In this document: piece by piece, positions 46,018 to 57,447 of the stretch
Position numbering within the stretch: position 1 is the stretch's first letter
How the letters are laid out: each line of letters starts with the position of its first letter
Program-made: the position numbers and the translations under genes
Notes under the pieces: generated by a model
The model's input: only the letters and a program-made list of their open reading frames with translations
Database searches by the model: none
What the model was told of the DNA's origin: nothing
Source: Cephalotrichum gorgonifer
Taxonomy: Eukaryota > Ascomycota > Sordariomycetes > Microascales > Microascaceae
Direction: 5' to 3'
DNA length: 64,000 nucleotides
Assembly (NCBI GenBank): GCA_900312665.1
Contig: ONZQ02000011.1
Span: forward strand, 1,264,459 to 1,328,458

Positions 46018-46599
46018 ATGGCGCAGACAACCACCCAGACGCCACCCATCCTCTTCACGAAACAGCTTACCTCATTCCTGGGCAGCTACCTCTCCCCCTC
46101 AACACACACCCTCCTCCTCACGACGCCGGCCGGCAAGCTCCTCGCGCACGCGGCGGACGGCTCGCCCGCCTCCGCGCTGCGCGGGAGGGCGACCGTCGCG
46201 GCGGGGCTGGTGAGGATGTACTCCTCCTCATCCGCCCGCCGCCGCCACCGCCACCACACCAGGCGGCCCGACGACAACGACAGCACAGAAGAGGAAGAGG
46301 ACGAGGACGAAGAGGAGGAAGAAGAGGTCCGCGGCGCGGGCGGGGCAGGGGAGCGGCGCGCGCCCACGTGCGTGACGGTGCAGATGACGGACGGGGTCTT
46401 CGTCGTGCGCAGGCTGAACTGCGGGCTCCTCCTCGTGTGCGTGGGACCCGAGGAGCCGCGGCCGGACGAGGCGGATAGCGTCGTGAGCGGCGGCGGGGCG
46501 GGGACGAGCGTGAGGAGGGTCGCGGAGGAGGTGGCGAGGGTGCTGGAGGGGAGGTTTGCGGGGTTGAGGGTGCCGGGCGATGTGGTGGGGTCGGAGTGA
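46018..46599 (+). CDS. Roadblock/LC7-domain protein, LAMTOR2 (EGO/Ragulator subunit)-like
   Basis: Single-exon 193-aa protein. The pattern of hydrophobic strands matches LAMTOR2/p14, a Ragulator scaffold that anchors Rag GTPases to the vacuole or lysosome for TORC1 signalling. It starts ILFTKQLTSFL. THTLLLTTPAGKLLAHA corresponds to the STLLL-x-x-x-G-x-LLA strand pair. ALRGRATVAAGLVRMY fits the central helix, VQMTDGVFVVRRLNCGLLLV the strands with G-x-x-x-V-x-R, and VRRVAEEVARVLEGRFAGL the last helix. Between helix and strand there is an insert of about 50 residues (about 68-118), first Ser/Arg/His-rich, then almost pure Glu/Asp. The family call is by eye and moderate. Confidence 0.6.
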   Translation: MAQTTTQTPPILFTKQLTSFLGSYLSPSTHTLLLTTPAGKLLAHAADGSPASALRGRATVAAGLVRMYSSSSARRRHRHHTRRPDDNDSTEEEEDEDEEEEEEVRGAGGAGERRAPTCVTVQMTDGVFVVRRLNCGLLLVCVGPEEPRPDEADSVVSGGGAGTSVRRVAEEVARVLEGRFAGLRVPGDVVGSE

Positions 46600-47213
46600 G
46601 TGGTCTCCGTTCTCTCTCTCCTTCACGTAGGGGTAGAGGACGGGAAGGGTAGTGAAGGGGGGGTTGGGGGAAAGTTGTGGTTGGGACGAGTGGGATGCGC
46701 TGATAATAGTCTGAGGGATAATACAGGAGGTCCCGTCCAACCCGCGGGGGCGCCTCCGAAGTTTGGGCATCGGTATAGTGCCAGGGGAGTTGGAAGATGC
46801 TGGCCGAGACAAGGTATATGCCCCCACCGACCTTCCCTAAGGCCTGCAAACAAATACCACCCACGCCTCTAAGAATAAGCCTTCGATGGCGATGGGACGG
46901 AGCTGGGAGTGCCTTGCGTGGAAATGTCATGCGAGCGCGTCCACGATATAACAAGACCTGTCACATGAGAAGTGTAGCCAGGCCGCATATCACGCATGTG
47001 TATGAATACGAATAAGAGTACAACACAATATCATTATATATTATCTGAAATATCTCCGAACCTACAGATAAGGAAAATTGCCCGCCCGTCACCAAAAAAA
47101 AAAAAGAAGAAAGAAAAAACGCCGTGAATACCGTTCTATGTCCCTTCCCATCCCTTTCCCATATGCCCCCAAAACACGCAGATGCAAAGTAGGAAAAAAT
47201 AAAGAAAAACCCC
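46600..47213. other. Convergent intergenic region
   Basis: 614 bp between two genes whose 3' ends face each other. A-rich tracts are present around 47093-47110. No gene seen. Confidence 0.4.
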
Positions 47214-49242
47214 TTATTCGATGCTCATCCTCATCAGTCCGTCGTGGGTGTCCACCATCCCCTGGAATCCCACCCGGCCCTTCGAGGGCGCCCTGCCATT
47301 ACCGTTCCCCACGCTCCCCGCCTCGCTGACGCCGCTGCTCCCGTTGCCCTTGGCCTCGCCGCTGTTGCTCCCCGGCCGGGACCCCCAGGGCGCGGCGTCC
47401 CGCTGCATCGGGCTCTGCATGATGGGCGAGTTGTGCACGCTCACGCTGGGGCTCACGGCCCGGCGCTTGAGCGCCACGGGGTCGAGGTCGTCGTCGCGCC
47501 GCCGTTTTGTGTTGATCCTGCGCGTGATCTCCGCCACCGAGGGAGGCTGCGTCCCGTGGTAGGGCGGCCCCCCACCGCCGTCGGAGCGCTGGGAGTCGCT
47601 GCTCGCGGCCGTGCGGGGCACCGCGAAGCCGGTGGTCGGGACGGCCTGCTGCGGCGAGTCCATGCAGACGTCCTCGCTGACGTTGGAGGAGCCGCGGGGG
47701 CGGAACGGGGGCGGCGGCGGCGTGGTGTAGCTGCTCGAGTCGGAGGTGTCCCACGGCATGCGCCTCGGGAGGCCCTTGGCGCCCAGCTTGAAGCCAATAC
47801 CGAGGCCGGAGTCGTTCATCACGTCGTCGAGGTCGTCTGCCGACTCCTGGGGGTTCAGGGCGGGGGAGGAGTGGGTGGTGCTCGTGGTCGAGTGCGGCGG
47901 GAGTGCGATGGAGTCACGACGGGTGGGGACGTCGCTTTCGATTACGTGGCGGACGACCTCTGCTTCCCTGGACATGTCGGCCTCGACAGGGGCGACCTCC
48001 TCGGCTAGTGCGGCGCGGATGCGGGCGAACCCTTTCGTTTTGGGCTGCTGTTGTTAGTGAACGTCGTCCTAGGAGAGCGGTAGAGCTAAAGGTAGGCTAG
48101 GTGCGGGTTTCCAAACATACCAAAAGATTCCCACGCCGCGTTACGACCCGCCGAATGACGTTCCTCTGGCCGTCCCGGCTCGGGGTAGTTAGAATGCCCT
48201 CGGGGCCCTTCCCGTCCTCCCCTTCGCTACCGGAAAGATGCAGCTGGTTCGCCTGCCAGCTGATGCTGTCCCTCCTCGAGTGTGAGCCATCCCCCGTCCC
48301 GCTCGGGGGTGATTTCGAGATGCCGCTCGACGAGACCCCGCCCAGGCCCAGACACAGTGAGCCTCCGAGCCGCCGCTTGGGCTGCTTCTTTGGCCGTTGC
48401 CGCTGCTGAAAGCTCATGAGGCTGCTGGCGGCGGGCGAACCCCCGAGCGACCACGGTGCCGGCACTGGGCCGAGGGACATCGCCGCCTTGGCCTGGGGGG
48501 TGGTCAGGTATGTCTCGTCCATGTCCTCGTCCATCAAGTCGTCGTCCGAGCTCGACGACGAGTCGGACGGTACAATCCCGGGGACGCTACCCAGCGAGCT
48601 CGATATGTGCATTTTCTCTTGGTTGCCCATCACGGACCACAGCGAGTTCGAGGACTGCTCCGTGCTCGAGAAATCTCCGCTTCGGCGGCTCGGGATGTTC
48701 ATGGCCCTCCCGCCCATGGTCGGGCTCGAATCGGGACTCGACTGGTCGGCGAGGGTGGAGTGGTGCAGGCTGGTGGCGGCGCGAGAAAAGTCGAGGCCCC
48801 TCGAGCGGCGAGGCAGGATGTTGGTCGGCGAGGCGAAGACCTGGGAGTGGTCCAGCTTCGGGCTGAGCGGCCCCACTCGGCTGCCGTGGAAGGGGCTTCC
48901 GGACGCGGTCCGGGCGGGAGAGGGGTCGCGGTAGTTGGGGACGTGGAGGTTGAGGCTGCGGCGGGAGAACTGGTCGCGGTTGGGGGTGGAAGGGGAGGAC
49001 GCGACAGGGGTCGAGAGGGTGGAGTCCTTGAGCGAGCTGTCGTCCTTTGTCCGTCGCGCCGCGGCTACGATGTGGGGCGAGGGCGAGAGGAGCTTTGCTG
49101 CGGCGGAGGGGCCGCCGTCGGAGAGAGAGCGGGTTCTGGGGAGGGAGCGAGGGAGCTGGTTCGGGTCTGGGGTTGAGTCTCTGATATCATCGTCTTCGAT
49201 AATGGCGCTGTAGAAGCTGTCTTGGGATGGTCGTTGGTCCAT
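47214..49242 (-). CDS. Hypothetical protein, long and intrinsically disordered, Ser/Pro-rich
   Basis: Two exons, 49242-48121 and 48044-47214, with a 76-nt intron (donor GTATGT, acceptor CAG) splicing RRGNLL to PKTKGFARIRAAL. Joined length is 650 aa. Most of the protein is low-complexity Ser, Pro and Gly with many SP and TP sites (DPSPART, SSPDSSP, TTPQAK), suggesting phosphorylation by proline-directed kinases. An acidic patch SSSSSDDDLMDEDMDE lies near 245. The best candidate for a conserved core is the segment across the splice junction (about 360-420: NVIRRVVTRRGNLLPKTKGF, then ALAEEVAPVEADMSREAEVV). A bipartite basic cluster TKRRRDDDLDPVALKRRA near 575 looks like a nuclear localisation signal. 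I do not recognise the family. A nuclear regulatory role is only inferred. Confidence 0.75.
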
Positions 49243-51062
49243 TATTCGCTGTTAAAGCAAAGGTCGGCTTAAGATGAGGATCAAGGATGACGCGACGCGA
49301 AGCGAGGAGACGCAGGGCAGGCAATGGGGAGGAGCCTGCAGGAGGTGTTGCGTCAATGGACAAGTGGGACGGGATTGTTGGATATGGAGATCGGTGGGTG
49401 AGAGGTTCAGGTCTTTCGGCGAGGGACTGGCTGGTTTGAATACGCCAGTCTTCACGAGCAGATCATGATGGCACGGCTCGCCAGCGAGTCTAGATTGAAC
49501 TGGCCGTGTTTGATGATGTAGGAGTTCGGCGTGTGGGTGTGTGTGTGTGAGGTCTGGGGAGGGGAGAATTGGATGGTCGTAGTCGTTCGAGTGGTGCTTT
49601 GCAAGGAGCAGGGGAAGCGAGGGTCATCAGCAAGAAGGCGTTTGGAGAGGGATATGGAGACTGCAAAGCGAATGTGAGGCTTTGCCGGCGAATCCCTGTG
49701 CATGTCTATATTAAGCCATTACCTACTTCGCGTGGGCGAGGGTGACGCGGGGCGGGGCGGCACTCAAAGTACCTGAGTACATTGTTTCCTGGGTACCGAA
49801 AACTTCGGTGGAGCGCTTGGTTAGCAGGAGAACTTACCGAGGCGAGCAGGGACGGCCTAGTGCTGTTAGTACCTGGTCGACTCCAGAATGTCCCTTTCCC
49901 GGTTTTGTATTTGCATTTCTTCACCTGACAGACAGATGGCAGATTTCAGTGGGCAATATGATTCAAAGTGGTGTATATTTCGTGAGGAGGGAACGCCAGT
50001 GGCTAAGACGCCCAGAAGTACTGTGTACAACATCACCTGGAATAACCCCGCACCGGCACTAACTCCGAGTGGACAGAACAATGAATTGCGCACAAAGTTA
50101 TGCCCCGCTTCCACCTGAACCACCAACCACGTGTGTGAGTGGGTACTCGTGGACGACATCCCTTTTCCCGAATCGACCAAAATCAACCTGGAAAAGTCGC
50201 TCTCAATTGTTTCAGAGATCCCTTTGAAGCCGTTGTACCAGGTCTTTGCGCGTCCTCGTAACCCCTGTTGGAAAAACTGGCACGAGATGAGATCTTGGAA
50301 GTAAGAGCCTCAACAAAGTACGGAGTCGTGCTACTTGCCGGTATCTGTGAGTATAATTAAAAGGCCAATGCCCTTAATAGCCGAAGTTACTCGAGGACTG
50401 TCCGCCTTGGCGTTATGAAACCAGTAGTGAAGTCGAGTCGGTAGGCGAGGTGACGGGCTTTCTCGAGGGCCCGGTCATAATATGTGCTTTTCATACGTTG
50501 GACGAAGCGTGCTCCGCCTTATAATGTGTCCACTCCTCCGCTGCACTAGTACCTTTCTGAATTTATTCTCAAGCCTGTCACACCTAGATGCGACCTCTGG
50601 TGCGTACTGGGCCGGGTAGTTGAGCTCCTCTGTGAGAACTTGGCATGAGAGTGTAGCCCCCAAGCCTGTCAAAATAGAATGATTGACTAGAATCTGGCCG
50701 GTATACTCAATGTGCTTGAGTATGTCTTGGTATTCTTATTAGGATTGAGTAGATTTGCGAGTCCACTAGGCTGCCGTAGCGGTGCCTTGTGGAAAGCTTT
50801 CTCAGGAGTGTTTGGATCCGAATGCCACTGCTGGTTCATAGAGGGTCATCCTTGCCCGCCAACAACTGGTAATGACTTGCAAGCCGATCAACCCAACGGG
50901 TCTCCTCGTCGATCTTCAGTCCTTTGGGGCTAAGTGGCTTCGCCAGGGGTAGTCGATGATTCTTTTCTTCCCCAATACAAAAGCCGTTTGAGGGTTTGAT
51001 ACTTCCGGTAGATCTGTCGAGGAGTGGGGGCCGCTTGACATTGACACGAGATAGGAGTGTCA

Positions 51063-51173
51063 GGATGTCCAGCTGGGTTGGTAAATGTCGAGTGCGCCTG
51101 CCTCATTTTGGATCTCTTCTCCCGAGCCCATGTCTCTAATTTCGTCGTGAGCTCGATAATCGATTTGGGCGGC
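51063..51173. repeat. Dispersed repeat, copy A
   Basis: About 110 bp matching 55150-55254 in the same orientation. Shared anchors include ggatgtccagc, ctaatt and tcgatttggg. Differences are largely transitions (t/c at four places near the left end, a/g and c/t near the right). On the minus strand copy A lies inside a 117-codon open frame (50930-51283) that I do not recognise. Confidence 0.7.
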
Positions 51174-52141
51174 ATCTCATTGTCTGCTGGTACAGAAGGG
51201 ATCTCCAAGGCTGTATTGTTGTTAGGAGAGTAGAACCTGAGCATCAGGATGCTGGGCAAGGTGCTAGAGGAGAGCCACGACAAATGGTAAGGCCGCTACC
51301 AATAGAAATGGGATGAAAATGAAAACGGGATGTACTGGTCTTGGTTTATGTTTACTATTCTCTTCTTATTCGAGGCCAATATTGATAGGATCTGACTCTG
51401 ACAGGGTCGTACATGGAATTGCGGTGTCTTTTGTCAGCTTCTCCTGTGTGCGGGGATGTCCTTTTTACTACTGCCTAGAAGGATGCAGGTGTCAGTTGAG
51501 CCACTTGCGTTGCTGTCGATACTGACATCTTCTGTAGAAATATATCTCTCGTAATCAGACTAGTCTTGTTGTAGTGAACCCGTCCCTGGGTTGATCGTCC
51601 TCTTCTCAGAAATCTTCTCCGGTCGGCGGCCAATTAACCGCAAAACGAGATCCGCAGCTAGATGTGCCATCAAAGTACATGTCCTTGAGAAGGGCCGAGA
51701 GAAACTCTGCACAGAGTCCTAGGCCTTCCAAGGGTGACTCTTGGAAAGGGTACCCGGCGATTTTGCTCGAAAGGGTGGCCGTCGTCAGGTCCCACCCGTT
51801 AGAGACTGAGTCTACAACCTAACTGCAGAGCTTGGTCGTATCGAGTTGGTGCGGCCCGGGTGTCGTGCTCGCGGAGCTGCCCGTATTCGGTGCAATGCGG
51901 CTGCAGAGGTATGGGAAATACCTGTATAACGCCCACCATATGGTTGCTGTGTTGTTAAGCGCAAGGAACTAGATGGCCCGGATGGGTGATACCTGCAAAT
52001 CACATATTCGTCTGAGTGGTAGTTGAGCTATCACGTTTGGTAATAAGGGTTAAACATCTTCATGGGGCGGTCCCTGGCTTCATCTACAGTGGACACAGCC
52101 CGCGCAGAACTGATTGGCCAGGGTTCAGATTCGGAATAGAT

Positions 52142-52410
52142 NNNNNNNNNNNNNNNNNNNNNNNNNNNNNNNNNNNNNNNNNNNNNNNNNNNNNNNNNNN
52201 NNNNNNNNNNNNNNNNNNNNNNNNNNNNNNNNNNNNNNNNNNNNNNNNNNNNNNNNNNNNNNNNNNNNNNNNNNNNNNNNNNNNNNNNNNNNNNNNNNNN
52301 NNNNNNNNNNNNNNNNNNNNNNNNNNNNNNNNNNNNNNNNNNNNNNNNNNNNNNNNNNNNNNNNNNNNNNNNNNNNNNNNNNNNNNNNNNNNNNNNNNNN
52401 NNNNNNNNNN
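52142..52410. other. Assembly gap (269 N)
   Basis: Run of N inside the degenerate island, consistent with repeat-driven assembly failure. Confidence 0.98.
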
Positions 52411-52875
52411 TCATGGAAGTACCCCATTGAGGTATTGAAAATTCCCTCTAGCCCTTGTAGCAAAGGTGAACAAATGTGCTGCCGCAGGATCACTTTATAC
52501 AGTGAAGAGACAAGTATATACATCGTTTGTTTTGGCAGCTACATCGCCGCCTCTCTTTATGTCGTCATTAGTATATCTAGATCATGTCAAGTTGAACTGA
52601 CAGGATCGCGTCTATTTCTAGTTCGCATTTCGTAGTTTATAGGGATATTTACATAGTTCCCCCCTGAGTAAAATCAGGGAGACAGTCAACTCCTGCCATG
52701 CCTAGAGCCGACAACAGGGCTCTGACTCGGCTCCTTCTGCGCGGCCTCAAGGGGTATTCTCTCGAGCCTCGTAGGCAGCCTGCTACTCTAAGACTGCGTG
52801 GTGTTAGCGGCCTCCATTTCGTGAATGGCTCGCTCCGAGGACTGTGGTGCAAGGGAGGTGCCGGATGTGTCTCGC

Positions 52876-53043
52876 CTTGCGGACGAGAAGAGACTCTCTG
52901 GTTAGAGATGCCTCGTCGGTCTCAAAGTTGATGGCTTCCATCAGACGGATGTCGGCGGGAACCGTCACCGTGGGAACGATCACGGCCTCACCATTCCTGA
53001 CGGTGCTAGTGGTCGGGGAACTAAGAGACCGGAGCGAGTGCAT
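52876..53043 (-). pseudogene. Fragment of an ENA-type (IID) P-type ATPase
   Basis: The minus-strand translation contains MHSLRSLSSPTTSTVRNGEA followed by TVPADIRLMEAINFETDEA and then SLTRESLLVRK. This is the actuator region of fungal Na+/K+-exporting P-type ATPases (ENA family), where the expected phosphatase motif is TGES. Here it reads TRES, a Gly-to-Arg change, and the stretch between VPT and TVPADIRL lacks the usual PGD segment, so about 15 residues appear deleted. No phosphorylation site DKTGT or GDGVND hinge was found nearby. The G-to-R change fits a G-to-A transition on the coding strand. It is a remnant, not a working pump. Confidence 0.65.
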
Positions 53044-55149
53044 GGGGATCAGCACTAAATGCTCACCTCCGGAGGGATAAGTTTCTTCAAGCATTACAGT
53101 CGTGTTCTTAGTCGACGGATCCCTGCCGGAGTAGCCGGCAGGTCGCGCATCTCCTCTCCTCTTCCTTCAACAAACTGCGCATAACGGGCGGTGAACTCGG
53201 TAGCTGGCTTCACTGGGACCCATACTGCAACTGCACGCTGTCTAGCTTGATCCACAAGCTGTAGATCGCTTGACTAAATCCCAGGACAAGGCCATCGTAG
53301 GGATGGCAGGACCTTTGAAAGCGCTAACGTATATATGAGTGCTTCTGGAGGGATGACCAACATGCCCTTGTTTGTTATCTCCAGTATTGTCGTTGTGTAC
53401 CCGCATAGTGACTCTGCCGCCCTTGTTAATATTGGGGTTGGATGTGAGATTGTCTAGTCTCTCTAATCTGCCTTTATGTATATAATGCATCCCCGTTCCC
53501 CCGTTCTCCTGTTTCCTCTAGATTGGCCGCACCTAATTCTCTACCGTAATACCGTGGGAGTGACTCGCGAGTGAGGCTCTGCCGTGATATCAAAAATTAT
53601 GAAAGGGAAACTCTTGTTCTTCGCAAACTATCTCACTGCGCTGCTTAAAGTACCAAATCTGATCCACAAAGTTGGGAGCCATAATGGAGAAGAAGTCGAG
53701 TCGAGAAGAAGATACTAGGGCCCGAGCGGGGCTGAGAATAAAGCCACACGCTGAGTTCCCAGCATTCGCCTGACTCCAATTTTCAAAGACTAACAGTGAA
53801 GTAATTGTCTGCCATCCACGCAATGGTGACAATGAGATGATATATAGAAGCCAGGGCCTACTCCTCTAGTCCCGGCTTTCGGGATGCAACGGATAGAACC
53901 TGTGGCATACCTACTGATCGATCTAGACAGTGGAGTTCGTCGACCAGTGTCACTCAGCCCAAAGTGCTGAGACTTCTCCCAGGTCATATGGTGCAATGAC
54001 AGCACTGATAAGAATGGGAAAAGAAATGTGTGGATTGTTTCCGCACAGGTGTGTTCCCTCTATATCCGCGACAGTGCTCTTCCCGGAACCCGGCCGGTTG
54101 TTTAGTCCTCTCTGGTCAAGTCGTAGAATGGAGCCAAGAGGCCGCGAAAGGGTGTTTTTATTACGCGTTTCAAGGCAAAGGTCTGAGCGGGCGAGTGGAT
54201 GTTACAGTTCCAGTCTGCTCCATATACATTCTCGCGATAGTATTGGTCGGCCTCGCCCAAGATATCTCTTGTATATATAGACCTCGTCGCGCGCGAGCTG
54301 GGACAGGTCGTCTCCCCGCTTCTCCATCTCGATAATCTTCCGCACCACCAGGGTGGTGGCTAGCCCGAGATTCCTTGCATCTGTGCCGGAGTAGCCCTCC
54401 GGGGTCTCTGACCGGTCTACCACCTAAGCAAATCGGTTGAAGGGGCCACCGAAGATCTCCCTCCATATATATTGCGGGGCGCTATCGGTTACGGTTTTTT
54501 TATATCGATAGATGGATGGATTAATTGCAAAGAAGGGTAGTGAGCGTTGCTTTGGATGCCGGGATAAGATTTCCAGATAGGATATAGTCTATCTATGTAG
54601 GTAGAGAGAAGAGAGACGAGGTTCCAGACACGTACCTGGCTCTACTATTCCAATCGTGTCTCTCCTGCTATCTCCTAACTCCGGTTCCCTGTGGTCCATT
54701 GATTAACTGAACTGGACTTGGCTCACATCATTATAAGAGATCCTGGACTAGGGAATGATGCCCTATATGAGATTATGATTTCTGATAGGAATGCTGAACT
54801 CGGTATCGGGATATATTAGGATTAACATCAAAGTGAAGAGGGTTGAGAGTAGGATACTTATGGTAGTCAATAATGCCCTCATATATAGCAGGCTGATCTA
54901 TTGTGCCTTGTAGACTCTATCATTCGCCTTCTAGACAAAGTATGGCAATCTGGAATATCATAGATCAAGTGGCTTCTTTCTAATGGTAAGTTTAAGATCA
55001 AGGCGAGGGATTATAATAAGATAGACTTGATAGATGGTGAAAGGATGGATGCTGCTGTCACATTCTGCTGACAGAGGACATCGGGCTCTTGTTAAGCTCA
55101 TCCATGCTATAGGGAAGCTTAAGATCAATCTTCGCCGGAACCTACGTAG

Positions 55150-55254
55150 GGATGTCCAGCCGGGCTGCTAAATGCCACAAACACCTCACTTTGAATCCCG
55201 TTTCTCAAATCCATGTCCCTAATTCCAGCATGAACGCGATAGTCGATTTGGGTG
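55150..55254. repeat. Dispersed repeat, copy B
   Basis: Partner of the segment at 51063-51173 (see there). This copy has an interrupted reading frame on the minus strand, with PPKSTI at the position where copy A has PPKSII, then an early stop. Confidence 0.7.
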
Positions 55255-55745
55255 GTTGCTCGCTCCTAGCCTTATCCTATATAGCATTATCAATATGATA
55301 TAAACTGGCCTGTGTGCTTCAATATTTGTCTATCTTAGGGGGAGGTAGAGTTAAAAGTAATCATATTGTCTTCATCTGATAAATGAGAGACTACTTCTAA
55401 CAAACCTAAGATTATAAAAGGAACCTTTATTACCCTCCTCTTGACTAGTAGAACTATGTTCCGCCAGGCCTTGTAAGCGTCTCATAAACTCCTCTAACAG
55501 GCTTGCCACAAACATGGGTCTGCAAGGATACACCATCCATAAAAGAGGGCTTTTATAACGACTATCGTTTTATATGCAATGCCTAAAATCTCCTACAAGG
55601 GCGAAGGGTGGCTGCAGTCTCTCTCCTCCGATTCTGGGGACGAGAAGGCGGGAAATGAATACGGCGGACATGGAATGTCTGATACCTTACCAAAGAGACG
55701 TGTTCGTGTTATGCCAGACTAACTTCTGACTACACCCACTTCACC

Positions 55746-57447
55746 TCAAGGCTCCCATCGTCGGACCAGGATATGCATCGCCACATATACACAAACCCCA
55801 AAGCCCAACATTCCAGAAATAACACCGAACCCCATCAAGTACTTCGGCTCGTCCTCGGAAGGAAACAGATACGCGCCGTATATCTGCGCTAGGTTTCCCA
55901 TAGCGTTCATCAGCGCGAGAGCAATGCCCCTCACCTCGGCGTCCATGGACCCGAATGTCGAGGATGCGAAGCTAAGGGACACAGCGTTGGAGGCCCACAG
56001 TCCCGCTGCCATGAGGACGAGGAGGACGTAGCGAGCTGTGAAGTTGTAGACGCAGCAGACGATGATGGAGGTTACCATGGAGAAGGCGAGCCAGCAGGCT
56101 ATGACGAGGCCGCGGTAGGCGGGGATCTTGTCGGCGAAATAACCGCTTATGGCGGTGCAGACGAAGGCGACGACGTAGATGGGGACCTGGTAAGGGTCAG
56201 CTATATTGTACTCTGGATAAACAGGGTACGGGATTGTATTTACAGTCATATATTGGGCCTGCACGGTGCGGGTGTAACCGAGACCGCGGACAAGAGTTGG
56301 GTAGAAGTATGACAGGGTCGAGGAGCCAACGATAACCTATGAGAGCAGTTAGTAAGTTTCTCTCTAGAGGATGGACAAAAGGATCCTGTCAAGTCCTACC
56401 ATGTATCCAAGGATGAACCCCCAAGTCCGCCAGTCCTTTAGAGCCCGCATGAACGATTGCCTCTTGCCAAGTTTCTCATCGTCGCCCCTCTGAACAACAC
56501 TATCCATGCGCAACCTCGCCACGGCAATAGCTCGCTCACGTTCCGTCAACTTCTTTGAGCTCGCAGGGAAGTCGAGCAGCAGAAACACGGAAACGCCCGC
56601 CCACCCAACCGTGGCGGCACCCTCAACAATAAACAACCACCGCCATCCCCGAAGCCCATGGGCACCCTCGAGACCTCCCGTGATGGCCCCCGCCAGGAGG
56701 CCCCCAAACGCGCCAGAAAGGATGGCTGCGGACATGAAGACGGCGAAGCGCTTCGACTGCTCGGTGCGCTTATACCAGGACGAGAAGATAAGGAGGATTC
56801 CGGGAGCGAAGCCGGCTTCCATTATTCCGATGATGACACGGAGAATTATCAGGTGGTGGTAGTGCTTCACAGCGGCCATGACGCAGGTTAGGCAGCCCCA
56901 GACGGCCATTATGGCGGGGAGGTAAATGGAGGGGCGGGAGCGGACCAGGATCATGTTGGAGCCGGGCTCAAAGAGGACGTAGCCGACTTGGGGGGTTGTT
57001 AGTTGTCTGTTGGGAGTTTCTGCCAGACGTAGTGGGAAAGGGGCGGAAGAAGGGGGGAAGGAAGAGGGGGGCTTACTGAAAAAGACGACGAGGATGACGC
57101 TGTACTGGTTTGAAGTTAGGTCGAGGTCATCGGCCATGCCGGCGATCTTAGCGTTTCCGATGCTGTAGTTAGAGGTTAGAAATCATTTCCGCCTTGTACA
57201 CAAGACTGCCAGGGGTCTCCCCGGGTGGGACACACTTGGTGCGGTCCATATAGGACAGCAGGTACATGAGCCAGATGGCTGGCAAGAGATACCAGTCTAT
57301 CTTGCGGACAAGCTTCGCCTCCTCTTCCGGGGTCCAGAATACCTCCTGCGTGTCGTCGCCATTTTCGCCTGGCCGGTCGTCGATGCCCCCATCCTTCCGG
57401 TCGGCCTCTACGCTGTGGCAGGAAGTCGTTTCGTCGGGAGCACCCAT
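55746..57447 (-). CDS. MFS transporter, anion:cation symporter (Dal5/Tna1-like) family
   Basis: Plasma-membrane proton symporter of the fungal ACS family, whose members carry allantoate, nicotinate, organic or sugar acids. Five exons: 57447-57236, 57162-57077, 56986-56400, 56336-56244 and 56186-55746. Joined length is 472 aa. Splicing rebuilds the family motifs YLLSYMDRTNIGNAKIAGM and FFIGYVLFEPGSNM; neither is continuous in the genomic frame. Next come RVIIGIMEAGFAPG and FILGYMVIVGSSTLSYFYPT. The last intron (56243-56187) is 57 nt and free of stops, so the unspliced frame stays open. I removed it because the joined YMTVPIYVVAF matches the family. About 12 hydrophobic segments are present. 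It is divergent from the short-chain dehydrogenase, with 745 bp of shared promoter, and is the first gene of the putative carbohydrate cluster. Confidence 0.88.

Larger units (their letters stand above)
49243..55745. other. 6.5-kb gene-poor degenerate island
   Basis: No intact gene on either strand. The texture differs from the flanks: from about 50200, and most strongly from 54500 to 55600, the sequence becomes TA-rich with frequent stops in all frames. It contains an assembly gap, one duplicated segment (51063-51173 and 55150-55254), and a fragment of a P-type ATPase (52876-53043). This is the look of relict, possibly RIP-mutated (repeat-induced C-to-T) DNA. I cannot compute RIP indices, so this is inference. 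The first 500 bp (49243-49740) are likely the promoter of the hypothetical gene to the left. Confidence 0.6.

Noticed and set aside
52031..52635. Open frames spanning the second run of N
   Set aside because: Same artefact inside degenerate DNA.
54202..54466. Minus-strand frame (GYSGTDARN and onward) in the island
   Set aside because: A 73-codon frame without a family I recognise. It shares a GYSG-like word with 53130, but too little to call a repeat or gene.
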